Source: DATCLS01 sp036563805 (GTDB lineage: Bacteria; Actinomycetota; Acidimicrobiia; Acidimicrobiales; VFJN01). Taken from it: DNA of 64,000 nt. The stretch covers positions 109,783-173,782 of the forward strand of contig DATCLS010000102.1 of the NCBI GenBank assembly GCA_036563805.1, given 5' to 3'. Shown here one piece after another: positions 16,981 to 24,868 of the stretch. The notes beneath the pieces were generated by a model. That model worked only from the letters and a program-made list of their open reading frames with translations. It made no database searches and had not been told where the DNA came from. The first letter of the stretch is position 1; each line of letters opens with the position of its first letter. Made by a program: the position numbers and the translations under genes.

Positions 16981-17020
16981 TCGGCCAGAATACTAGCCTC
17001 TCGGCTGATATCCAAGCCGA
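16981..17020. promoter_or_regulatory. Two abutting 20-bp operators before the IclR gene
   Basis: TCGGCCAGAATACTAGCCTC (16981-17000) is followed directly by TCGGCTGATATCCAAGCCGA (17001-17020). The second has perfect 6-bp arms TCGGCT/AGCCGA; the first keeps TCGGC and GCC. Their position in the divergent gap between the truncated dehydrogenase and the IclR gene suggests autoregulation by that IclR protein. Confidence 0.65.
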
Positions 17021-17073
17021 ATGGCACCCAGGCGGCCTGCGCCGGTGGTATGAAGCCCGGGAAGGGAGGCACC

Positions 17074-17976
17074 GTGCCGATCAAGCCGTCGCCGGCAGTC
17101 CTGCGGGCGTCCGACATCCTCGAGTTCCTCGCCCGGCGGCCCCGGGAACCGCAGTCGCTGTCCGAGATCGCGCGCCGCACCGGCGTCAGCAAGGCGACCT
17201 GCCAGTCCCTCCTACTCGGCCTCGTCGAGGCCGGGCTGGTGGCCCGCCACGAGTCCAGCCGGCGCTACGGCCTCGGGCCCGTGCTCATCCCCCTGGGCTC
17301 CGCCGCCGCCGAGGGGCACGAGGTGGCGCAGGTCGCCCTGCCCGAGATGGAGCGGCTGAGCGAGGCGCTGCTGCTGCCCGTCCTCGGGGCCGTGCAGGCG
17401 GGCGCCCGGCTGGTCGTCGTGGCCGCCACCAGCTCGCCCCGCCCGTTCTCGGTGGGGCTGCCGACGGGCCAGACGGTGCCGTTCGTCCCGCCGCTCGGGG
17501 CCCCGTTCGTGGCCTGGTCCCCCGCCGAGGACGTCGAGGCGTGGCTGGCCCGGGCGCCCGAGCCCCTCGACGAGCAGGGCCGGGCCCGGCTGCTGGCCGC
17601 GCTCGACCTGGTGCGCCGGCTCGGCTTCGGCGTCACGCTCGACAACACCGTGCGGGTGTCGCTGGGCGACGCCGTGGCGGCGCTGGCCGAGAACCCCGAC
17701 GCCGACGACGTGCGGGCCCGGCGCGACGACCTGATCCGCCGGCTGTCGCAGGTCGAGTACCTGCCGACCGAGCTGGCGCCCGACGTGCCCTACCGGTTGG
17801 CCCAGATCTCCGCGCCCGTGTTCGACCACAACGGCGAGGTGGTGATGATGGTGGCGGCCACGCCCCTGGGGGTCGAGCTGGGGCTGGCGGGCATCCGGCA
17901 GTACGGCGAGGCGGTGCGGGCCACCGCCGACCGGGTCACGGCGTCGATCGGCGGGGCGCCGCCGGCGGCGGCCTGA
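17074..17976 (+). CDS. IclR-family transcriptional regulator
   Basis: A 300-residue IclR regulator. The winged HTH spans about 10-70 (SPAVLRASDILEFLARRP, LSEIARRTGVSKATCQSLL), and the effector domain about 85-295 includes PPLGAPFVAWSP. GTG at 17074 is preceded by GAAGGGAGG. It starts a rightward unit with two acyl-CoA dehydrogenases, the first starting 11 bp after its stop. The paired 20-bp sites immediately upstream are likely its own operators, and its ligand may be an acyl-CoA or the free acid. It is more divergent from the regulators at 73-948 and 36948-37856 than those are from each other. Confidence 0.9.
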   Translation: MPIKPSPAVLRASDILEFLARRPREPQSLSEIARRTGVSKATCQSLLLGLVEAGLVARHESSRRYGLGPVLIPLGSAAAEGHEVAQVALPEMERLSEALLLPVLGAVQAGARLVVVAATSSPRPFSVGLPTGQTVPFVPPLGAPFVAWSPAEDVEAWLARAPEPLDEQGRARLLAALDLVRRLGFGVTLDNTVRVSLGDAVAALAENPDADDVRARRDDLIRRLSQVEYLPTELAPDVPYRLAQISAPVFDHNGEVVMMVAATPLGVELGLAGIRQYGEAVRATADRVTASIGGAPPAAA

Positions 17977-17987
17977 CCGGGACGCCG

Positions 17988-19346
17988 GTGGTCGACTTCC
18001 GCTTCTCGGCCGCGGCCGAGGCGTTCCGGGCCGAGGTGCGCGCCTTCTTGGCCGGCGCCCTCTCCCCCGACGCCGTCGCCGGACACGACGACCCGACCGA
18101 CCTCACCGGCCTGGGCGAGGACGTCGAGCGGCGGCTGCACCGGGCCGCCGGCGAGCGGGGCTGGCTGCGCCTCGGGCTCGAGGGCGACTGGGAGCGCCGG
18201 GCCGTGTTCGACCACGAGGTGGCCTACGCCGACGCCCCACTGGTCGACACGGCGGTCACGCTGGCCGGCCAGGCACTCGCCGCCTTCGGGTCCGGGTGGC
18301 AGCTCGACCTGCTGGAGCGTATGGCCGCCGGCGAGGTGACGGCCTGCATCGCCTACAGCGAGGAGGGGGCCGGCAGCGACCTCACCGCCGTCGAGGCGAC
18401 GGCCACGCCAGTGGGAGCGACGGACGGTTCGGGGGCGACGGAGGCGTCGGGCCCCTCGGGGGCGCCGGGGTCCGCCCCGTTGCCCGAAGGCTGGGTGCTG
18501 CGGGGGACCAAGGTGCTCGTCACCGGCGCCCACAAGGCCGACTGGTGCCTCACGATCGCCCGGACCCGGCCGGACGAACCCGCCCGCCGGGCCCTGAGCA
18601 TGTTCGTGGTCGACATGCGGGCACCGGGCGTCGAGGTCGTCCGCCGGCCGACGATGAACGGCTGGACGCTGGGCGACGTCGTGTTCCACGACGTGCGCCT
18701 GGGGCCGGAGGCGCTGCTGGGCACGCTCCACGGGGGCTGGAAGCAGCTGGTCGCCGCCGTGGCCGCCGAGCGGACCGGCATGTTCTGGATCGGCTTCGCC
18801 CGGCACGCGCTCGACCTGCTGGTCGAGCACGTCCGGACGGCGGAGCGCGACGGACGGCCGTTGGCCGACGACCCCCTCGCCCGCGACACGGTGGGCCGGC
18901 TGGCCCTCGACCTGGAGGCCGGCGACCGCCTCGCCCGCCGGGCGCTGTGGTCCCAGGCCCAGGCGGACGCCCCCGGCCCGACCCCGCCCCAACCCGCCGC
19001 CGGTACAGGCGGTGCCGTCCCGGGCGGCGACGACGCGGGGGGCGGCGGCCCGGTCCACTCCGGGCGGGGCGTGCCGGCGCCGGCCCTGGCCGCCATGGCC
19101 AAGGTCGTCGCCACCGAGCTGCTCCAGGACATCGCGCAGGCCGCCACCGAGCTGGCCGGCCCCGCCGGGCTGGCGTGGGCGCCGCCGTTCGCCCCGCCCG
19201 ACGCCGTCCCGCCCGGGGCGGCCGCCGGCGGGCGCCTGGCCTGGGAGTACCTGGAACGGGTTCACGGCACGATCAGCGTCGGCGCCAACGAGCTGCAGCG
19301 GGACACGATCGCCCAGCTCGGCCTGGGCCTGCCCCGGGGAGGATGA
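17988..19346 (+). CDS. Acyl-CoA dehydrogenase
   Basis: A 452-residue FAD-dependent acyl-CoA dehydrogenase-like protein. Helical N-domain (FRFSAAAEAFRAEVRAFLAG), then the flavin-contact segment ACIAYSEEGAGSDLTAVEA, the beta-domain LRGTKVLVTGAHKADW and VFHDVRLGPEALLG, and a C-terminal helical domain ending GTISVGANELQRDTIAQLGLGLPRG. Two Gly/Pro/Ala-rich inserts (about 145-165 and 325-365) lengthen it beyond the usual 380-400 residues. GTG 17988 chosen because it lies just after the IclR stop. It overlaps the next dehydrogenase by 4 bp, and the two probably form a hetero-oligomer, as in steroid-type FadE pairs. Confidence 0.88.
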   Translation: MVDFRFSAAAEAFRAEVRAFLAGALSPDAVAGHDDPTDLTGLGEDVERRLHRAAGERGWLRLGLEGDWERRAVFDHEVAYADAPLVDTAVTLAGQALAAFGSGWQLDLLERMAAGEVTACIAYSEEGAGSDLTAVEATATPVGATDGSGATEASGPSGAPGSAPLPEGWVLRGTKVLVTGAHKADWCLTIARTRPDEPARRALSMFVVDMRAPGVEVVRRPTMNGWTLGDVVFHDVRLGPEALLGTLHGGWKQLVAAVAAERTGMFWIGFARHALDLLVEHVRTAERDGRPLADDPLARDTVGRLALDLEAGDRLARRALWSQAQADAPGPTPPQPAAGTGGAVPGGDDAGGGGPVHSGRGVPAPALAAMAKVVATELLQDIAQAATELAGPAGLAWAPPFAPPDAVPPGAAAGGRLAWEYLERVHGTISVGANELQRDTIAQLGLGLPRGG

Positions 19347-20311
19347 CGGTGGACCTGTCCCTCACGCCCGACCACGCCCGGCTGCGCGCCGCCGCCCGGG
19401 CCGCGTTCGCGGCCGGCGGCGACCCGCCGCTGGTCGCCGGGCCCCTGACCGAGCTCGCGATCGTGGCCCGGGAGCTGGGCCGGGCCGCGGTCCCGTCGCC
19501 GTTCCACGCCGACGTCCTGGCCCGCCTGCTCGGCTGGGACGACCCGGACCGGGCGGCGGTCGCCCTCGACGTCCGTCCGCCGGCCCCGTCCCGGGACCCG
19601 ACCGGCGTGCCCGGCGGGCCGCCGACGCTCACCGGCGTCGCCGACTTCGTCCCACACGCCGGCGCGGCGGCGTGGCTGCTGGTTCCGCTCGGGCCCGACG
19701 CCGTCGCCCAGGTCGACCGACGGGGGCCGGGGGTCGCCGTCACGCCCCAGGCGACGATCGCCGACGACGCCCGGTGTCGGGTGGAGCTGTCCGGCGCCCC
19801 GGTGGTCCGGACGTGGGCGGCCGACGTCACCGGCGCCACCGCCCGGGCCGCGGTCGTGCTGGCCGCTGACGCCGTGGGGGCGGCCGAGGCGGCCCTCGAC
19901 GCGGCGGTGGCCCACGTGTCCGAGCGTCGCCAGTGGGGTGCGCCGCTGGGGACACGGCAGGCCGTCCAGCACCGGTGCGCCGACATGCTGATCGACGTGA
20001 CCCAGGCCGCCGACGCCGTGTTGGACGCCGCCGGGGTGGCCGACCGGGGCGCGCCCGAGGCGGAGGTCCGGCTGGCCGCCTCCGCCGCCAAGGCCACCGC
20101 TCTCCCCCGGTGCCGCCGGGTCACCGCCGCCGCCCACCAGCTGGCCGGTGGGCAGGGTGTCCTGGCCGACCGGCCGTTCCACCGCTGGTACCGGCGGGTC
20201 AAGGCCGCCGAGCCCACGCTCGGCGACGTCCGCGCCCACCGGGACGCCGTCGCCACCGCCCTCCTGGCCGGGGAGACGCTCTCGAGCCTCGCCGGAGGAG
20301 GGACGCCGTGA
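19343..20311 (+). CDS. Short acyl-CoA dehydrogenase-like partner subunit
   Basis: A 322-residue acyl-CoA dehydrogenase-fold protein, shorter than the family norm. The N-terminal part is reduced (LTPDHARLRAAARAAF), the central beta-domain is weak, and the C-terminal four-helix bundle is clear (VSERRQWGAPLGTRQAVQHRCADMLIDVTQA, VTAAAHQLAGGQGVLADRPFHRWYRRVKA). The ATGA overlap with the preceding dehydrogenase suggests translational coupling. Paired alpha/beta dehydrogenases acting on steroid or cyclic side chains are known in actinobacteria, so an alpha2beta2 partner role is the best inference. Confidence 0.82.
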   Translation: MTVDLSLTPDHARLRAAARAAFAAGGDPPLVAGPLTELAIVARELGRAAVPSPFHADVLARLLGWDDPDRAAVALDVRPPAPSRDPTGVPGGPPTLTGVADFVPHAGAAAWLLVPLGPDAVAQVDRRGPGVAVTPQATIADDARCRVELSGAPVVRTWAADVTGATARAAVVLAADAVGAAEAALDAAVAHVSERRQWGAPLGTRQAVQHRCADMLIDVTQAADAVLDAAGVADRGAPEAEVRLAASAAKATALPRCRRVTAAAHQLAGGQGVLADRPFHRWYRRVKAAEPTLGDVRAHRDAVATALLAGETLSSLAGGGTP

Positions 20312-20539
20312 GGAGCACGGCACCGACCAGCTGCTGGCGCTGGGTATGGCGGTCCACGACGCATCGATGCCAGGGACCTGGCCCGCCTGAGCAGCTGTTC
20401 GCCCCGGCATCGTCCGGCACGCCCGGGGGCGAGGTCGGTTTCGAGGCCGCCCGCCGGGTGGTGACCGAGGCGTTCGCCGCCGACCCCGACACCCCGGGGC
20501 GCCGGCACCCGGCCCGCCCGCGGCCGGGTCGTGAGCCGC

Positions 20540-21268
20540 TCAGGCGGGCGGCGGGGCGGCCGGGCCGAGCGGATCCGGGTCGGCGACCGAGCGGATGCGC
20601 TCGGCGCGGGCGGGGACGCCGCGCTCGACCCGCTCCCATCCGCCGCCCCGCCGCACCAGGTAGGCGGCGAAGGCGCAGGGGATGCCGGCCATGCGGTGGG
20701 GGTCGTCCGAGTCCATGAGCTGGAAGTGCAGGTGGGGCGCGGTGGAGTTGCCGGTGTGCCCGACGCGGCCGAGCACCTGGCCGGCCCGGACCTCGTCGCC
20801 GGCCGCCACCGCCAGGCTCCCCGGCACGAGGTGGGCGTAGAGGGCGTACGCCTCGGCGCCCCGGACGATCACGTGGTTGCCGGCCACCGCGGCGACCCCG
20901 TCGCGGTCGGGGTCGAAGCGGCGGGCGTGGCGCAGCGCCGCCAGCGCGTCCCGCAGCGGGCGGACCCGCTCCCGCTCGGGCACGCCGTCCACGGCCGCCA
21001 CCACCATCCCGCCGGCGGCGGCGTGCACCGGCTCGCCCCAGCCGTAGTAGTCGCGGGTGCGCCCGCCCAGCAGCCCGGCCCGCAGGGCGCTGCCCGGCCG
21101 GAGGTGGAGGCCGCGCCGCCCGTCCGGCCGGACGAAGTCGAACGCGTACCGCTGCCCGAACCGGTCGGTGCCGTGGCTGGGCACCCGGTGGGCCGGCGTC
21201 CGGACCGCCACCCACTCGCCCCGCAGCGGGAACGCCACGGTGACCGGGCGGGCAGAGGGCGCAGCCAT
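20540..21268 (-). CDS. M23/LytM-family metallopeptidase-like protein
   Basis: A 242-residue protein with the lysostaphin-type fold. The first metal-site region is PSHGTDRFGQRYAFDF, the middle holds VHAAAGGMVVAAVDGV, and the family hallmark HLHFQLMDS with preceding GHTGNSTAPHLH supplies the second set of histidines. NHVIVRGAEAYALYAHLVPGSL matches the conserved strand with YxH. No signal peptide is visible from ATG 21268, unusual for peptidoglycan endopeptidases. It may act inside the cell, or the export signal may be missed. The 228 bp to its right strand neighbour (20312-20539) hold nothing I recognise. Confidence 0.8.
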   Translation of the reverse strand: MAAPSARPVTVAFPLRGEWVAVRTPAHRVPSHGTDRFGQRYAFDFVRPDGRRGLHLRPGSALRAGLLGGRTRDYYGWGEPVHAAAGGMVVAAVDGVPERERVRPLRDALAALRHARRFDPDRDGVAAVAGNHVIVRGAEAYALYAHLVPGSLAVAAGDEVRAGQVLGRVGHTGNSTAPHLHFQLMDSDDPHRMAGIPCAFAAYLVRRGGGWERVERGVPARAERIRSVADPDPLGPAAPPPA

Positions 21269-21318
21269 GCCCTCATCGTCGCACGGCGGCGGGCGGCTGC
21301 CCGGGCAGGGCTGCTGGG

Positions 21319-21792
21319 CTAGCTGACCGGGTCGGGCGCCCCGTCGGCCCAGCGCTTCTTCACCTCGTCGGTGATCTCGCCCATCTCCGGGGACGGCTGG
21401 GTGATGCGTCCCTGGTTGCCGAACGGGTCGCGGAAGCCGCAGTCGATGCCGTAGGGCTGCTCGGTCGGCTCGTCGAGGAACTCGACGCCCTTGGCCTTCA
21501 GCTCCTCGTAGGTCGTCCGGCAGTCGTCGGTGGTGAGGATCATCGACAGACCGAGCGCGCCCTTGCTGACCAGGTCGCGGATCTGGGCCGCCACCTCGTC
21601 GGTCATCAGGGGCGGGCCGGGCTTCTGCAGCAGGATGTGGTGGTCGTCGCCCGGCACGCACACGGTGAGCCAGCGCATGAACCCGAGGTCGGAGTCGGCG
21701 CTCACCTCCAGCCCGAGCTTGCCCACGTAGAAGTCGAGGGCCTCGTCCTGGTCGAACACGTAGATGCCGGAGTGGCTGGTCGCGTTGAACAT
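21319..21792 (-). CDS. VOC-family (glyoxalase/bleomycin-resistance-like) protein
   Basis: A 157-residue protein with two beta-alpha-beta-beta-beta modules: SHSGIYVFDQDEALDFYVGKLGLEV and ALGLSMILTTDDCRTTYEELKAKGVEF, ending GIDCGFRDPFGNQGRI. His/Glu positions fit the vicinal-oxygen-chelate metal site. ATG 21792 (MFNATSHSG) is preferred over GTG 21801 because it matches the usual start of such proteins. It lies 10 bp after the small AraC gene, a pairing common in actinobacteria that often marks detoxification of reactive carbonyls or other electrophiles. Confidence 0.87.
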   Translation of the reverse strand: MFNATSHSGIYVFDQDEALDFYVGKLGLEVSADSDLGFMRWLTVCVPGDDHHILLQKPGPPLMTDEVAAQIRDLVSKGALGLSMILTTDDCRTTYEELKAKGVEFLDEPTEQPYGIDCGFRDPFGNQGRITQPSPEMGEITDEVKKRWADGAPDPVS

Positions 21793-21802
21793 GGCGGGCA
21801 CG

Positions 21803-22246
21803 CTACGCAGGCAGCCGCCGGGGGGCTTCTCCGAAAGTGCTCGGTCGCGCCCACGCCTTGACGAAGCACGTGGGCACCGGGGCGGGGCGCGGCGCCCGGC
21901 GGCGGAACTCCGACGGCGACAGCCCGACGACGTCGCGGAACGTCCGGCTGAACGTGCCCAGGCTGGAGAACCCGACCGCGAAGCAGATGTCGGTCACGCT
22001 GCGGTCGGTGCCCCGGAGCAGGGCCATGGCCCGCTCCACCCGCCGCCGCTGCAGGTAGCGGTGGGGCGTCTCGCCGAACGTCTCGCGGAAGGTGCGGATG
22101 AAGTGCGCCCGGGACACGAGGGCGATGCGGGCCAGCGCCGGGATGTCGAGCGGGCGGGCGTAGTCGCGGTCGATGGCGTCGCGGGCCCGCAGCATCCACC
22201 GGTTGCGCTCCTCGATCGACCCCGCGGGGATCCCGGCACCGCTCAC
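21803..22246 (-). CDS. AraC-family regulator, DNA-binding domain only
   Basis: A 147-residue protein consisting essentially of the AraC/XylS double helix-turn-helix: ALARIALVSRAHFIRTFRETFGETPHRYLQRRRVERAMALL and VTDICFAVGFSSLGTFSRTFRDVVGLSPSEFRRR. There is no cupin or other effector domain. GTG start. The gene is followed immediately by the VOC gene, which it likely regulates, with the VOC protein or its ligand possibly supplying the sensing function. Confidence 0.9.
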   Translation of the reverse strand: MSGAGIPAGSIEERNRWMLRARDAIDRDYARPLDIPALARIALVSRAHFIRTFRETFGETPHRYLQRRRVERAMALLRGTDRSVTDICFAVGFSSLGTFSRTFRDVVGLSPSEFRRRAPRPAPVPTCFVKAWARPSTFGEAPRRLPA

Positions 22247-22255
22247 GCGGCCAGC

Positions 22256-23881
22256 CTAGGTCTCGGCCTGCCGGTCCCAGGTCGTGGGCGTGACGCCCCG
22301 TTCGCGCAGCACGAACTTCTGGACCCGCAGCGACGTCGTGTTGCGGGGGATCTCGTCCACCACGTCGATGTAGCGGGGCGTCATGTACTTGGGCATCCGC
22401 TCGGCCAGGAACGCCCCCAGCGCGGCCGGGTCGAGCTCGACGCCGTCGCGGGCCTCGACCGCGATCATGACCTCGTCGCCACCGAAGTCGTCGGGGACCC
22501 CGAAGGCGGCGCAGGCGGCCACGCCCGGGTGCTCGAGCACCGACGCCTCGACCTCGAACGACGAGATGTTCTCGCCCCGGCGCCGGATCGTGTCCTTCAT
22601 CCGGTCGACGAAGTAGAACCACCCGTCCGCGTCCCGCCGGAAGGCGTCGCCGGTGTGGAACCAGCCGTTGCGCCACGCCTCGACCGTGGCCTCGGGCTGG
22701 TTGTGGTAGCCGCCGTTCAGCGTCCACGGCTCGCGGGTCCGCACGATCAGCTCGCCGACCTCGCCGTCGGGCACCGGCCGGTCGTGCTCGTCGACGATGC
22801 GGGCCTCGGCACCCGGGTAGCCCTCGATGATCCGGCCGCACGTCTCCCACGGCCCGTGGTCCCATCCGGTGACGATCACGGGCGCCACCTCGGTCATGCC
22901 ATAGCACGTCGCCACCCGGACCCCGAAGCGGCGCTCGAACGCGGCCATCTCGGGGATCATCGGCCCGAGGATCATGCTGCGCAGCGGGTTGTCGGCGTCG
23001 TCGGGCCGCTCGGGCGCCGAGGCCAACAGGGCGGTCATCGGCCCGACCAGCCCAGCCGCCACCGCGCCGGTCGCCCGCACGTCGTCCCAGAAGGCGGTGG
23101 CGCTGAACCGGTCGCGCACGATCAGCCGGCCGCCCTTGAACGCGGCGTACTGCAGCGCCCCCAGGCCCGAGATGTGGAACATCGTCATGGGCGCGTACAG
23201 GCCCTCGTCCGGGCCGAGCGTGTCGTCGGGGACCCACGACCAGTAGCCGTGGGCGGTGGCCCAGGGCACGATCACGGCCTTGGACGGGCCGGTGGTGCCC
23301 GACGTGAACAGCAGCATGGCCGTCTCGTGGAGGTCGACGAGGTGGCGCTCGCCGCCGCCGGCGACGGAGCCCCCGCCCACCCCCGCGTCGGCGCCGGCCA
23401 GCAGCTCCGCCGCCCGGACGACCGTCACCTTCTCCCCCACGGTCGGCAGGTCCGGCGCCTCGCCGGTCACCACCACCAGCCGCAGGCGCTTGGCGTCCCC
23501 CGCCACCTCGGGCAGGCGCCCGGCCAGGTCGGGCGACACGACGATCGCCGCCGCGTCCGACGTGACCAGCACATGGCGGAGCATCCGGCCGACGTGGGCG
23601 GTGTTGAGCGGCACGGCCACCAGCCCGGCCCGGCCGGCCGCCAGCCACGTGACCGCGGACTCGACCGGGTCGGTGATGAACAGGGCGAGGTGCTCGCCCG
23701 GGGCGACGCCGGCGGCCGCCAGCCCGTCGGCCCACCGGTCGAGCCGGGCGTCGACCTCGGCGTAGGCCAGCGTGCGGCCGTCGACGTGCTGGAGGAAGAC
23801 CCGGTCCGGCGCCTCCTCGGCCCAGCGGGCGACGGCGTTGGGGGCCAGGTCCCGGCGCTCGGGGGCCCGGTGCGCGCTCAT
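22256..23881 (-). CDS. AMP-dependent acyl-CoA synthetase/ligase
   Basis: A 541-residue ANL-superfamily ligase that activates a carboxylic acid to its CoA thioester through an acyl-AMP. ATP loop LLFTSGTTGPSKAVI at about 193, YGMTEVAPVIV at about 320, WFHTGDAFRRDADGWFYFVDRMKDTIRRRGENIS at about 425. The C-terminal motif reads RNTTSLRVQK: Arg519 stands where many ligases have the adenylation Lys, with Lys522 close by; this variant occurs in crotonobetaine-type ligases as I recall. ATG overlaps the downstream monooxygenase operon partner (24783 gene) by 4 bp, so the monooxygenase is translated first. Confidence 0.9.
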   Translation of the reverse strand: MSAHRAPERRDLAPNAVARWAEEAPDRVFLQHVDGRTLAYAEVDARLDRWADGLAAAGVAPGEHLALFITDPVESAVTWLAAGRAGLVAVPLNTAHVGRMLRHVLVTSDAAAIVVSPDLAGRLPEVAGDAKRLRLVVVTGEAPDLPTVGEKVTVVRAAELLAGADAGVGGGSVAGGGERHLVDLHETAMLLFTSGTTGPSKAVIVPWATAHGYWSWVPDDTLGPDEGLYAPMTMFHISGLGALQYAAFKGGRLIVRDRFSATAFWDDVRATGAVAAGLVGPMTALLASAPERPDDADNPLRSMILGPMIPEMAAFERRFGVRVATCYGMTEVAPVIVTGWDHGPWETCGRIIEGYPGAEARIVDEHDRPVPDGEVGELIVRTREPWTLNGGYHNQPEATVEAWRNGWFHTGDAFRRDADGWFYFVDRMKDTIRRRGENISSFEVEASVLEHPGVAACAAFGVPDDFGGDEVMIAVEARDGVELDPAALGAFLAERMPKYMTPRYIDVVDEIPRNTTSLRVQKFVLRERGVTPTTWDRQAET

Positions 23882-24783
23882 CGGCCCGGCAGGTGGGGGA
23901 AGACCTCGGCGGCGAACCGGGCCAGCTCGTCCGCGTACTCGGCCCGGGAGTCGCCGGGCAGGACGACGTTCAGGCCGGTGACGCCGACCGCGGCGAGGGC
24001 CTGGGCCTCCTCGACGATGCGGTCGGCCTCCCAGGTGAGCTCCTGGCCGGTCATGGTGAGGCTGGCGGGCATGAACACGACCTCCAGCGGGGTGGTCCGG
24101 CCCACGGCGTCGGCGTGCTCGCGGGCGTACGCGATCAGCGGTGCCAGGTCGTCAGCGCCCCGGAGAGGGGCGGTGCGGGCGGCGGCCGCCACCGACGGTG
24201 GGCCGCTGGGGAACGGCGACCAGCCGTCGCCCAGCTCGACCGCCCGCCGGACCGCCCGGCGGGAGTTGCCCCCGATCCAGATCGGCGGGCCGCCGGGCTG
24301 GGCGGGCGTGGGCTGCATGGTGTTGCCGTCGATGCTCCCGCCGGCCCAGGCCCGGCGCATGATGCGGATGCCCTCGTCCGTGCGCTCGTTGCGGCCCTCG
24401 AACTCGATGCCCAGGGCGGCGAACTCCGATTTCAGGTAACCGGCGCCCACGCCGAGGATCACCCGGCCGCCCGACAGCCGGTCGAGCGTGGCCACCTGGT
24501 GGGCGGCAAGCCACGGGTTGCGGTACGGCAGCACCAGCAGGTTGGTGTGCAGGCGCAGCGTCGTCGTGGCCGCCGCCGCGAAGGCCAGGGTCGAGAACGG
24601 GTCGAGGGCGTGGTGGCCGCCCCGGGCCAGCCACTTGTCGGACGGAAGCGGGTGGTCGGTGACCGAGACGGCGTCGTAGCCCGCCTTCTCGGCGGCCACG
24701 GCCAGCTCGGCGACGGCGTCGCCCGACACGAGGTCCTCGCCTCGATCGATGCGGTGGACGGGTAGGCCGACGGAAACCTTCAT
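23878..24783 (-). CDS. LLM-class F420-dependent oxidoreductase
   Basis: A 301-residue luciferase-like oxidoreductase: MKVSVGLPVHR, AVSVTDHPLPSDKW, LHTNLLVLPYRNPWLAAHQVATLDRLSGGRVILGVGAGYLKSEFAALG and PPIWIGGNSRRAVRRAVELGDGWSPFP, the full F420 LLM pattern. A TATAAA element lies six bases upstream of the ATG and no Shine-Dalgarno is present, so the mRNA is probably leaderless. First gene of a unit with the acyl-CoA ligase. It could hydroxylate or reduce the compound that the ligase activates; that is inference. Confidence 0.87.
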   Translation of the reverse strand: MKVSVGLPVHRIDRGEDLVSGDAVAELAVAAEKAGYDAVSVTDHPLPSDKWLARGGHHALDPFSTLAFAAAATTTLRLHTNLLVLPYRNPWLAAHQVATLDRLSGGRVILGVGAGYLKSEFAALGIEFEGRNERTDEGIRIMRRAWAGGSIDGNTMQPTPAQPGGPPIWIGGNSRRAVRRAVELGDGWSPFPSGPPSVAAAARTAPLRGADDLAPLIAYAREHADAVGRTTPLEVVFMPASLTMTGQELTWEADRIVEEAQALAAVGVTGLNVVLPGDSRAEYADELARFAAEVFPHLPGR

Positions 24784-24789
24784 GTTTAT

Positions 24790-24795
24790 TTTATA
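24790..24795 (-). promoter_or_regulatory. -10 box of a probable leaderless promoter
   Basis: TATAAA on the minus strand ends six bases before the ATG at 24783, which would place the transcription start at or next to the start codon. The AT-rich stretch 24784-24800 stands out sharply from the GC-rich background. No clear -35 box is seen. Confidence 0.5.
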
Positions 24796-24868
24796 CAGTC
24801 TGGCCGCCGACCCCGGTACCGGCGCCCGAGGCGCCCACGACTGGGACCCGGAACAAGCCGTGGCGCGG

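Noticed and set aside
20312..20539. Possible small gene after the second acyl-CoA dehydrogenase
   Set aside because: Frames here give either a short 26-codon extension or Arg/Pro-rich text with no start signal or homologous motif.
21764..24439. 891-codon rightward open frame opposite AraC, acyl-CoA ligase and monooxygenase genes
   Set aside because: Same pattern of antisense shadow; no motif, and the opposite strand has three clear families.
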